In this document: piece by piece, positions 11,433-21,619 of the stretch | How positions within the stretch are numbered: the stretch's first letter is position 1 | Layout: each line of letters begins with the position of its first letter | Assembly: GCA_032622095.1 (NCBI GenBank) | Contig: CP136068.1 | Location: 9,531,729-9,595,728 of the forward strand | Length of the DNA: 64,000 nucleotides | DNA from: Siphonodentalium dalli | Taxonomy: Eukaryota > Mollusca > Scaphopoda > Gadilida > Siphonodentaliidae | Reading direction: 5' to 3' | Made by a program: the position numbers and the translations under genes | Notes under the pieces: model-generated | Seen by the model: the letters and a program-made list of their open reading frames with translations, nothing else | The model's database searches: none | Told to the model about the DNA's origin: nothing

Positions 11433-11884
11433 GGTTACACTGGTGTAAATGTTTTCCATAGGCCTCAGTGCTAACGTTTTAGTGTATAGTATTGGCAATA
11501 TAAATGTTGGGTCCAAAATTTTCTTTAAATCTGAAAAAATTGACATTTTGGGAAACTTTTTACACAAAAAAAGCATGTCTGTCTAGCAGGGAATTCGCCT
11601 TTAAATCTTATGTTTTCGTAACTAGTGTCAGAACCGCATAAAAAAATACAGTCATATTTTAGACCACACCAAAAAACTCAAACTTCACTACAAAGGGTTA
11701 ATTCCTGTGCCAATGGTTATTTTACCTATGGGAAATCATAGGGAAGAGGTGTGATGATTTTTTTATGTGAAAAGCACACAAGGCTATTGACCAATCAGGG
11801 CCCAGTGTCTATTTTATTCTCTCCTATATATTCCTCCCGCATCAGCTAGATGTCACTCGGAACCTTATTTACACCAGTGTAACC
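11433..11884. mobile_element. 452-bp MITE, copy 2
   Basis: Same 18-bp terminal inverted repeats and same length as copy 1 with only a handful of substitutions and indels. Flanks are TTA on the left and CTA on the right, a TWA-type duplication with one change. Confidence 0.85.
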
Positions 11885-12829
11885 CTAAGTGGTTAGCACT
11901 TGTACTCAAACCCCTGTCTGGCCACTGGTTTCCTTGGCTCTTCTTCCTCGTTTTATGCTAATTCTAAGATCCCAGCCATAACATTATATTTACAACTAAT
12001 TCCGCAGAAAAGATTCAGTCTGAGTTTTTATACCGATATATATGAGAAACACACGCAGATGATATCTGGTGAGCGTTCGCGATTTAGTCGTGAGAGATGT
12101 ATATAATTGACAAATAGAAAAATGATAGAGTTGGTCAATCATAGCGACGGTAGCGTGTGTCGTAAATATTGGTACAGTGTGCATATCAAATACACTATTG
12201 GGTTTAAATTAAACATGTTGGTGAATTCGAGCCCTGAAGTCTAATTTTATAGACAAAAGTTTCATACATACACGCAATTGTTCTGTGTTAGCAGTATAAT
12301 ATACTCTATTTTAATTCGCATAACAGTCCCACATACCCAGCATATAACAACCTATGAATGCCCATTATTATTTGATTGATATCGCACACTGCACAACGTA
12401 TGTAGTTAACATAGTAAATACTATCAGTATGCCCTCACCACTAGATGATGTTGAAATATCCGGCTAATAAGCCACGGATTATATATAACAAATAATATAT
12501 TATCGGGATTGGCGATTTGATAGCGATCTGTATTAAATCTGAGTAACACGTGCCACGCGATTTTAGGATTATATTTCAAAATAAGTATCCTGAGTTAATC
12601 AGAAGGGGAACTATTATTTAGCCACTGTTTAGTACTTCCTTTTGGAATGATTATATTGACTAAAGAACGGAGATATTAAGAAATAAACAATTAGAAATCA
12701 GTTTTTTAAAATCTATTGCACCTCTCAAGTTACTTGAGAAGTGTTTTAAAGAGAGTTTTACAAGAGACTGATTTACCACCAAAATTGATCACATGTGGTG
12801 TTGTAAACTGTTTCAGACAAATTATTAGC
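11885..12829. other. Spacer, nothing recognised
   Basis: No open frame with domain features and no clear repeat was seen. Confidence 0.4.
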
Positions 12830-13804
12830 TATTATTACAACTTTAGAGGGCGTTCTCTAGTAGATTAACAGTATTTTACCTGCACGATAAGATTCCATAA
12901 TTTTGAGGCGAAGTTGACCGGAAGCGGCGGCGGGCGTTAATGAAAACAAAGCTTCCGGTTAAGTCAACGATCACGTGATCACACGAGGACGGAGTGATAA
13001 TAATAGTAATGACACGATTTCGTCGGGTGCCTTGGTTTGTTAACGGCCCTATATGAATGATTAACAACCCTTGGTCTTATTAGGCCATCGGGCTGTTAAT
13101 CATTCCTTTCGGGCCACTAATATAACAACAACATGATTTTTGAGGGCGTTATGGTTTATTAACGGCCCGGCTGGAATGATTAACAGCCCAAGGGCCTATT
13201 AGCGGTCCGAGACGAAGTCGAGGGACGTTAATAGGCACGAGGGCTGTTAGTCATTCCAGAGGGCCGTTAATAAACCATAATGCCCGATGGAATCATGTTA
13301 TTACTATTATTACCACAGTTTTGGACATTTGACCCATTTGAGGATTCAGTGGAATAATGAAGTAGATTAAGAGAGAAATATTTTCAAGAACATTTAAATT
13401 TGATATCATTTGACTTGTCAGCTGACACAGAGTCTCGAAAATAGGACAGGGAAAAAACCAGCATTGACGACGAGTAAAAAACAATGAGAGGTTGACAGCT
13501 AAAATTATTAATGCATACTTACGCTTGATACAATAATTTAATCATATAGCGTGAATACCAATCATAAAACCACTACATAGTGTCTTCCCATTATTTTCTT
13601 GAAATAAACACGCCAGATCGGAAGTTGAAGGGACGTAACTCGCGCGATAATAAACGAGATCTAGTTTCCGGGCCGCGGGCCGATAATGAACTAGGCTTCT
13701 CATTATCGGCCCGTGCCCGCTGTTTTGGTAACAATATGCTATTTGGAACGCCCCGAAAAACATTATCAATGGCCTAGAGAACGCCCTATAAAGTGGTAAT
13801 AATA
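12830..13804. mobile_element. 975-bp inverted-repeat element with nested hairpins
   Basis: A 31-bp terminal inverted repeat is at 12830-12860 (including AGGGCGTTCTCTAG) and at 13774-13804. Inside are several palindromes. The largest, 13144-13285, has two 60-bp arms around a 22-bp centre and includes GGTTTATTAACGGCCC. A weaker relative lies at 13038-13115, and a short one with GGGCCGATAATGA lies near 13676-13713. No transposase frame is visible. Confidence 0.7.
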
Positions 13805-13889
13805 TAATTTAACGGAGTCCCTATCACAAATATATCTTTTGGTTACATATACTCATACCATAACTATCGCCCAAGAAGTGTACTGTCCT

Positions 13890-14260
13890 ATAATTAAAGT
13901 GATGTGAAACACTCCGGTAGGGTGATCAAATAGAAATGGAGAATAATTCTGCTCAAAGTAGTTATTCTTACGAATATTAACCAAAATTTACAGCACACAC
14001 ATCTTCATTCTTATATATTAGTTGAATGCAATGACTCTCGATGACGAAATCATTTGCGTTAGTTTATCGCCGATTGTTGCGTCCCGAATCGAGATGTAAA
14101 TATTTACAATTATGCGTAGTTCAGACGATGATATATATGGAGTGGTATGGTGGATTTCTTTGAGATTTTCGGCGATGTTAGTAGAATGCCACATTCCTCC
14201 AGTTGGCATAGTGCCTCAATACTAACTGATCAGTTTCATGTACCCGAACAAGTACATAAT
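13890..14260 (+). repeat. Dispersed repeat, plus-strand copy
   Basis: Shares ordered blocks with 26845-27185 (same strand) and 6870-7225 (opposite strand), for example aaagtgatgtgaaa, gggtgatcaaatagaaatgg, gcgtagttcagacg and gatgttagtagaatgccaca. It is non-coding as far as I can see. Confidence 0.7.
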
Positions 14261-15130
14261 ATTTCTTTAAAAACAAATTGTAGTGGGTGAAAACTCGATT
14301 TGATGATCCATTGAATCTGGCGTTTAATTTTCTCAGGCCACTAACTCTAAACGATGGACCATTTACATGCAATAATATGAGCCTTTCTACATACAAATGC
14401 AGAATAGTTTTTCTCATCTACGAAAATATCGATTTTAGCTTTGGGACATAGAACACTGTTCTAAGCACTATTTTATATCACTTTCAGAATTTTTGGAGAT
14501 AGCGCACTATAACATCGAAATTAACAATGCATATATGCAATGTAACTAGTGTGGTTACTATTGGAGATAAAACATTGCTACTGAATATATAACCTAAGAT
14601 CGGTAAGATGTGCTGAGGATTATATTGCGCTACAGTATTCAAACTCGTGATAGATCACATATTTTTATGAACAAAAAGAGTCTCAAGTCGTTCGTTGGAT
14701 ATCAACAGATATAACAATTTAAATCGGACAAAACAGTAGTATCCTATATTTTGAGTTCAAGTGTGTTATTTATTACATATCTATCAACGTAATTCGCATG
14801 ATCGCACGACGTTCCAGGCGTGTGATAATTCTCAGAATCGCACTAATGCAATCTGTCGACGGAACTATTTCATTCAGTGTTGTTAGACTGGTTCTCGCCG
14901 TTATTAGTTTTACCTTTTCAACGCAAGGCACTTGCCGAAATAGCAGCGCGTTGATTGAGTTATATTTTTGGAAAATCTGGGAAAACCAAATTAACACCTT
15001 TGCCCGGGTCAAGATGTGTTAAGTTTACTCGCGGATAGCCGTGAAAACTCAATTAAATTCACATTTTCTGTACCGGAGATGTACCACTATGAGTCAACTA
15101 ACTATGATACGGAGATATGTAATAAAAATA
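14261..15130. other. Spacer downstream of the lectin-like gene
   Basis: Probable 3' flank of the minus-strand gene ending at 15487. A minus-strand AATAAATAA-type string near 14767 could be a distant polyadenylation signal, but this is weak. No other gene was seen. Confidence 0.3.
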
Positions 15131-15289
15131 GAACCGAATGAGTGTCTGGATTTTGACGATTTATCGCACTCGATTTGTTGGTGGAACGCGACACCTCTCG
15201 TGCGGGAGTGCGTCCCGCACTCGAGGTATCGCTCCGCCAACAAATATCGTGCGATAATTTCGTCAAAACCCAGACACTCATGCGGTTCT
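15131..15289. repeat. 159-bp foldback (long hairpin)
   Basis: Two arms of about 75 bp pair almost completely: the left starts GAACCGAATGAGTGTCTGG and the right ends CCAGACACTCATGCGGTTC. The centre is near 15210, within GTGCGGGAGTGCGTCCCGCAC. Its architecture matches the foldback at 40437-40591. It lies downstream of the lectin-like stop codon. Confidence 0.85.
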
Positions 15290-15486
15290 ATCTATATATC
15301 ATTCAGTTATCGGCCCATAGGCCCACTGTTGTTGGCCGAATCGCCTAGTGTATCCACCCAACACGAAGTTCAGACGTTGGGGATTCCACTGATATATTAC
15401 GCACAATTTGTTTTTGAAAATGGCGTCCAGGACATTGTCGTTCTCGGGCGACTATAAATTGTCAAGCATCTGATTTCACTGTTTTT

Positions 15487-15692
15487 CTACAACTCTAATT
15501 GGCAAATGAAGAAATTGTCTTTGTTTTCTGGTTGATCAATCATCAGGTAATTCTTGTTCCGACTGAGAGAGATAAAAGTCCCGCCTCCTGGATCGCCCGG
15601 TTTGGCCCATCCAGTGTATGGAAGGAGCTGCCCATTCTTGGTGTAGAAAGTCTCATTGGATCCCGTCTGCCGCCCTTCAACCCAGATTTTTT
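15487..15692 (-). CDS. C-type-lectin-like secreted protein, exon 2 (C-terminal half of CTLD)
   Basis: On the minus strand, a pyrimidine-rich acceptor (TATTTTTACAG) precedes the exon. Its first two bases complete the split codon from exon 1 at 20816-21086. It encodes residues 92-158, with the hallmarks of a C-type lectin fold: IWVEGRQTG, LLPYTGW, TFISLSRNKNYLM and FFICQLEL, then a TAG stop at 15487-15489. The final cysteine (residue 154) would pair with C59 in exon 1. The usual calcium and sugar motifs (EPN or QPD, WND) are absent, as is the penultimate conserved cysteine, so it is probably lectin-like rather than a classical sugar-binding lectin. It is too short for an ORF listing and was found by translating the splice-bounded segment. 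Confidence 0.82.
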
Positions 15693-16004
15693 CTGTAAAA
15701 ATACACGAAAACTAATGTACTCCGACAAGATGCTGGTAGCCGTTTGTTTTATACACGCGTGTATTCCAAATCATATAGCAATATAAAGCCATGTACAATT
15801 TTGTCCCTGTATTGAGCCATATTGTGTGTGCCGGTGGTTGGCCCTAACATGCTGCATGGTGTTATTATTTGGGTGGGTAATTTTCCAATACTGGGATTGT
15901 AGCGGCTTTCATCTCTTATCGGTTCAATGTTTGGTGAAATGTTGTTTTCACTATGATTGAAATAGATGCACCTATTAGTTTTTTTCAGGGGACTATAGAA
16001 CTAT

Positions 16005-16345
16005 GAGTGGTGTCCGTCCGATTGGGGTCGAGCCGTCCGTATGTGTCTGGCCATCCGTCCATCCGAAACTGTTGTTGTCCGGATGATAACTTGAAACGAC
16101 ATACTGTTATTAAACTTTGTATGTGGTTATACTGTGATAAAGTCCCGACGAAGTTCGAATTTGGATCCGATAGGACAATGTCTGGTGGAGTTATGGCCTT
16201 TTTCGACTGAGTATTTGCTACTTATTTTGTTGTCTTCATAATAACTCAAAGAGAGCTTTAGTATTACTCACATGAAAATACAGGTCATTTGAATTCGGTC
16301 CGACCATTTCTGACGGAGTTATGCCCCTTTTCGACTTAGAATTAG
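16005..16345 (+). repeat. Low-copy dispersed repeat with recurring 'gagttatggcc...ttttcgact' phrase
   Basis: The block contains gtgtccgtccgattgggg, two partial internal units ending in gttatgcc/gcc then ttttcgact, and a ccggatgataact phrase. All recur in diverged form at 25490-26000. Non-coding. Confidence 0.55.
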
Positions 16346-16494
16346 CCGGTTATTATTTTGGTATCTAATAACATATGTTAACAATATAGACACTTGGAAG
16401 CAAAGTTTGATTCAATGATTGTTCCCATGCAGAATGTTTTCATTTTTTTTTTTATAAATTAACCGGTCAAATAAAGCCACCTTATTCGGGGACG

Positions 16495-16836
16495 GGTGGT
16501 CTATCGGCCTTTACGTATACAGAATTTGCGCAACTGGAGAACCTTACGTTAAAGACGAAAAATGCTATTTTTAGAACGTAAATGTGACAGAAATATCACA
16601 ACAACACCACAAAATTAAGGTTTCAGACGGACACACGCTGGCAACACATCTATAAACGTAATTATATATTGTACATACATATTTGCCGACCGTAAGCGGG
16701 CTCCATTTGAGCCAAAGACTCTGTTTAATAGATAAAAGCGGCCTTTGATCACTTCAGAAAAAACATTTCTCGCAAAAATTCACTATGTGTGGTCTATCGG
16801 CCTTTACGTATACAGAATTTGCGCAACTGGAGAACC
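16495..16836 (+). repeat. Direct repeats including a displaced piece of the CACAGTG element arm
   Basis: A roughly 48-bp phrase (cggcctttacgtatacagaa and onward) occurs at about 16498 and again at about 16790. Between them, 16555-16783 is a direct copy of 17872-18095, part of the left arm of the inverted-repeat element at 17821-20685, but lacking its terminal bases. Confidence 0.75.
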
Positions 16837-17153
16837 TTACGTTAAATAATACCGACCCGGTGCCGATCACACGGATCACATCGTGCAACTCTATAATGCC
16901 ATACGTGAGTGGTAGACTGATACGGACGACCGATTGTCAACAAAAAAAAATCAGTATACACAGCGCATGACTTGTCAACACCACATATGGAGGCATAAAC
17001 ACAATCATGTGGATACCACTGTTCCGTGTAATAAAACATAATTGTTTAGGAAATCACGTGCTTATCACACACTCCAAATAAAAGAGTTTTCTTCAACAAG
17101 AAAGCTGTGTATATAGACCGTTAGGAGTGAGACGGGCACGTTGTTGTTTTATG

Positions 17154-17815
17154 AATAAGAATACTACATGTGCCTTTAACTACAATAATAATACTAATAC
17201 TACGTGCGCCTTTAACTATAATTATAAAAAAAAAAAAAAAAAACTATGTCTTGCTTTAACTATGACAAAATAAGAACCATGTGTGTCTTTAATTACAATC
17301 ATAATAACAATACTACGTGTGCCTTTAACTATAATTAGAATAAGAATACTATGTGTGCATTTAACTATAGTCACAATAAGAACCATATGTGTGCATATAA
17401 CTACAATCAAAATAAGAATACGATGTGTGCATATAACTACAATCAAAACAAGAATACGATGTGTGCCTTTAATTATAAAAGATTAAGAATCATGTGTTCC
17501 TTTAACTATAATCATAATAAGAATCCTATTTGTGCCTTTGATTTTTGTCAGAATAAGAATAATATTTGTGCCTTTAACATTAGTAAGAATATTATTACCA
17601 TTTGTGCCTTAACTATAGTCAGAATAAGAATAATATATGGACCTTTAATATAGTTAGAATTAGAACCATGTGTGTCCCTTTAACTACACTCAGAATAAGG
17701 ACACTATGTGTGCCTTTAACTATAGTCAGAATAAGAAAACTACATGTGATTTTAACTACAATCATTATAAGAATATTATGTGTGCCTTTCACTTTCGTAA
17801 GAATAAGAAGAATAC
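17154..17815 (+). repeat. 36-bp minisatellite, about 18 degenerate units
   Basis: The unit is of the type aagaatactatgtgtgcatt then taactatagtcacaat, 36 bp long, so both strands show artificial 12-residue repeats (such as NKNTMCAYNYNQ). Unit divergence is high at the edges. An A run near 17226-17242 interrupts it. It abuts the left end of the CACAGTG element. Confidence 0.8.
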
Positions 17816-17820
17816 AATAC

Positions 17821-20685
17821 CACAGTGAAAAACCGTACAAACATTAAATCGGAAGTTGTTTTCGAAAAGACGAAAAATGCTATTTTTAGAACGTGACAGA
17901 AATATCACAACAACACCACAAAATTAAGGTTTCAGACGGACACACGGTGGCAACACATCTATAAACGTAATTATATATTGTACATACATATTTGCCGATC
18001 GTAAGCGGGCTCCATTTGAGCCAAAGACTCTGTTTAATAGATAAAAGCGGGCTTTGATCACTTCAGGAAAAACATTTCTCGCAAAAATTCCCTCTTCAAA
18101 TGTCATTTTAACACATAGCCAGCATCTGTCGGAAACCCCACTATATTGCAACGGAAAGGCCGTTATGTGTGAAACATATATGGGCATGCCCTTGGCTCGA
18201 GTGTATTCACAATTTAAAAGTAGAGAGTATGTATTTGGACACCCCACTCGTCAGTCTATGTACGCCAATTTGTGTACGACGACAATACTAGTTGCGATGT
18301 TATACAGGAATCGTACAGTAATGATATGTTCCTTTCGACCCACTTAAACATAACTATGTCTTTGAAATGTCACGTCATTGAACTTATAGACTCTGTCTGA
18401 ATCAAACACGGTATTCCGATACTATTTAGCTACTTTTATTCGACTCCGCATGTAACAAAACTGTATTTGGGGGTTGAGGATATATGTTGTATTCTGTGAG
18501 AAAATTGTGTATAGGTCAGGGGTGGGGTCTGCAATTGTTTTCCGAACACTAGGCGGGGCGGTGGTTGGTTCTGCAGCCCTGTTTACACATTTTTCCTGGC
18601 CCTGTAATTTTGTTCCTAGAGTCATTTTTCTTCAACATAATGGGACAGAAGGTTTTAAGAATGCTTCTATTATGTAATATGTATGCACTCAACACTTGGT
18701 ATGGGGTTTTAGTTCACCAGCAGTAAATAATGAGGAATGACACAAAGGGGCAATAAAAATGTCAGCTTGCTAAATGCTCAAGGGTCTATCAATACACATT
18801 GGCATGGAAAGGCTCATATTTAAATAGTTCTATTAAAATCATTTATTCAACCTGGTGTAAATAAAAGCATAACACAATAATATATTCTTCAAATAAATGT
18901 AAACTCTTCAAGTAAATGTACTCAATCCGATCCGATGGTCCCCCATTTCATCAGATTCTAACAACAACATTTTTTTTTTAAATGCCGCTTCAGTTATAAG
19001 AATCGAGTAATTGCCCAAAACTAATGTTAATCACAGTCAACTATAGTATAAAATTGCACAAAACATGTTATTGTCAAATATCTGACACAAAAAGTCACTT
19101 GTTTTAGAGTTATTCATCTTCATCCGCAATTTGTTCAGATAAGTCTTCTTGTCGACTATTTAGTGGGCCACTATAAAAAAATTAAAATAATATAATTCAA
19201 CCATCGATATCTGATCACTCTGAGCTTTGATGGGTCGGTTCCGCGACTCGAATCAAATATCTTTTACCGCCGATGCCAAAGAAATAGTAATTTGCGCAGA
19301 TTTGCGAGCGACATTTCGGATTGAGTACTTTTAACTCTTCAAATAAAAATAGACTATTAAAAAACTGTAATAAAATAAAACAAATGTGTTAAAACAAACC
19401 TTGACCGATTTCAACGTTATTCGGTATACAGTGGGTCGAGGATCACCTATAGATGGGAGCTATCAAATTTGAATGATTTTTTATGAAAAATATGGCCACT
19501 GGCAGCCATCTTGGATTTTACTCTTTGCATCACTAAATCATTTAACACAAAATGCAGAGCTTATCTCTCGTCCGATCATCACCAATCTGTATAATGGATC
19601 TTCGTTGTGACCTCTCGATGGGTGCCTTCGATTTTTTCCCAAATTTTGTAAAATAAATGGCTGCCATTTTGGCCATCTTGGATTTTACTCTTTGTATGAC
19701 CAAATCCTTTAGCACACCGTACAGGTCACATTTCACATCCAATCGTCACCGAACTCCACATGGATCTTCGACGTGACATTTAGATGGGAGCCTCCATTGT
19801 TCCGCAAAATTTGTTTAAAACAAACATAGGCACCTGAAGCCATCTTGGATTTTAAATGTCAATCCATCAGCATACCGTACACCCCGGTTAATTGGATAAT
19901 TGTTTTGAAACTGTACAGTGCTGTTGCTATATAAAAGTAGGAATGCTTGTATAATCATGATACGGAACATTGATAAGAAAAGATAGATCAGGAAAACTGA
20001 GTAAAATAGTCATTTGAAGCAGTTTGGATGGGGTGGGTCTCTATCACAGATTCGGAAAACGGACGTGGAGCGGAACAGTGCCTTTCTCTTGTTATTGAAG
20101 GTTAATAATGACCATCGGGAGGCCGAGTATCTCTAATATGGAAACCGACTTCATGGGTCCGTCTTTGCTCATAAATCCCATCATCACAACTTGGCGTACA
20201 TATTTTTGGCAACTAGTGATCATCAACTTAAACAACTAGGTGTACATATACTGAGAGCGGGGTGTCCAAATCAATACTCTCTACGTTCAAATTGTGAATA
20301 CACTCGAGCCAAGGGCATGTCCATATATGTTACACACATAACGGCATTTCCGTTGCAATATAGTTGGGTTTCCGACAGATGCTGGCTATGTGTTAAAATG
20401 ACATTTGAAATTTTTTGCGAGAACATTATTTTCTGAAGTGATCAAAGGTCGTTTTTATCTATTAAACAGAGTCCTTCGCTCAAATGGAGCCCGCTTACGA
20501 TCGGCAAATGTGTATGTACAATATATAATTACGTTTATAGATGTGGTGCAACCCTGTGTCCGTCTGAAACCTGGATTTTATGGTGTTATTGTGATATTTC
20601 TGTCACATTTACGTTCTAAAAATAGCATTTTTCGTCTTTTCGAAAACAACTTCCGATTTAATGTTTGTACGGTTTATACACTGTG
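17821..20685. mobile_element. 2.87-kb long-terminal-inverted-repeat element with CACAGTG ends
   Basis: Arms of about 427 bp (17821-18246 and 20258-20685) are inverted copies. Both outer ends are exactly CACAGTG, followed after three variable bases by AACCGTACAAAC. Flanking pentamers are AATAC (left) and AATAT (right), a candidate 5-bp target duplication. Arms contain frames of about 100 codons that are mutual shadows without known domains, and the centre shows no transposase. CACAGTG ends with 5-bp duplications are the signature of the Transib/RAG lineage, but such long arms are not typical of it, so the superfamily is open. Confidence 0.7.
19440..19870 (+). repeat. Tandem repeat, about 165-170 bp, 2.5 units
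   Basis: The phrase gccatcttggattttactct recurs near 19507 and 19672 and, degraded, near 19840. Each is preceded by a gatgggagc/gatgggtgcc block and a ggatcttcg block. It lies inside the CACAGTG element and is non-coding. Confidence 0.7.
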
Positions 20686-20815
20686 AATATGTGCCAATGC
20701 GGCTACAAGACAGAATCAGGACTATCCAGTTAGCGCATGCGAAGAGGTCTCGACTTTAAGTCTGTACTCTTCAACCTCTTCCCTAATTCTCAGAAATTTG
20801 GTAACAGCAACTTAC

Positions 20816-21086
20816 GGTCGCCTGTCGGCGTTATCTCCAGTAAGACCTCCATGAGCCAGGCGTGAATGTCCCCATTCTCCATCAGTAACAGATTCCCCCC
20901 TTCCTCCTCACATGTCTGTTCGGCCACTCCGCGATATACCTTGGTCAGATTCAGCTTCAGACACAGCATGACTTGCATGGTCTCGTTCCAATACTGAACA
21001 TAGCCTGGGTCGCTTCTTCCAGCTGAAAATCCGAACACAATACTGACAACTATATTATATAATGTTACTAACTTAAAGATACGCAT
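20816..21086 (-). CDS. C-type-lectin-like secreted protein, exon 1 (signal peptide and N-terminal half of CTLD)
   Basis: The ATG at 21086 starts MRIFKLVTLYNIVVSIVFGF, a good signal peptide, followed by the first half of a C-type lectin fold: C42, then the VYRGVAEQTCEEEGGNLLLM pattern (helix, C59, GG-NL strand) and HAWLMEVL. The exon is 271 bp, 90 codons plus one base, and ends at a strong donor (gtaagt). Splicing to 15692 keeps frame and gives 158 residues in total, a normal size for a single-domain secreted CTLD protein. An open frame extends upstream of 21086, but I prefer this start because it places the hydrophobic segment at the N-terminus. Expression and ligand are unknown. Confidence 0.8.
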
Positions 21087-21619
21087 GGCATTCACGATGT
21101 GTATTGCTTTTAAAATAGTCATATCCGTTAAAACCACCATAAACAGAAAGACTATTAAAATATAGACAGATGTTGTTCTTTTCCAATCAAATATCGTTAT
21201 TGTCGAGCTCGTACGTAGTATTAGTAATAGTACGTTACAGTACAGTACGTAAATAGTGTGCGATAAGCAAAACACCGGGGATATCCCACTGGGTGAACTT
21301 TTGTTATTACTATACCGTTGTATATTTGTTGAATGGGTCACACTGAATCAATCTCCTAAAACAAAAAAAATCACCAGTGTTGAGTGTTTTTACTTTACTA
21401 TTAGAGTTTAGTCGGTACCTTCCGGGCTCCGTAGATACCTGACAAAGAACATTATTGTGAAATGTCGGACCAAACCTAAGCATAAACGGTTCTAATAGCT
21501 TGTTTTCCCACATGCACTGGAATAACTAACTAACTAATTATTTATTGGATAACATATGATATAGTTACAAGAATAATCACAAACATGACATTAAAAATAC
21601 ATATGTCTATTAATATAAA
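21087..21619. other. 5' flank of the lectin-like gene
   Basis: No further exon is recognised. A minus-strand frame continues to about 21341 without domain features. The promoter was not identified. Confidence 0.35.

Larger units (their letters stand above)
15693..20815 (-). other. 5.1-kb intron of the lectin-like gene
   Basis: Donor CGACC then gtaagt at 20815-20810; acceptor tttttacag ending at 15693. The intron holds a repeat at 16005-16345, direct repeats at 16495-16836, a 36-bp minisatellite, the CACAGTG-ended element and a roughly 165-bp tandem repeat. No other credible coding segment was found in it. Confidence 0.7.

Noticed and set aside
11885-11935. tRNA-like A-box (gtggttagcac) suggesting a SINE
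   Set aside because: No matching B-box (GGTTCGAAT-type) at the right distance and no cloverleaf.
17222-17847. Repeat proteins on both strands
   Set aside because: Artefact of a 36-bp minisatellite; both strands are open and there is no start, leader or flank support.
18054-18347. 97-107-codon frames in the CACAGTG element arms
   Set aside because: They occur on both strands of an inverted repeat and lack domain features; treated as element sequence.
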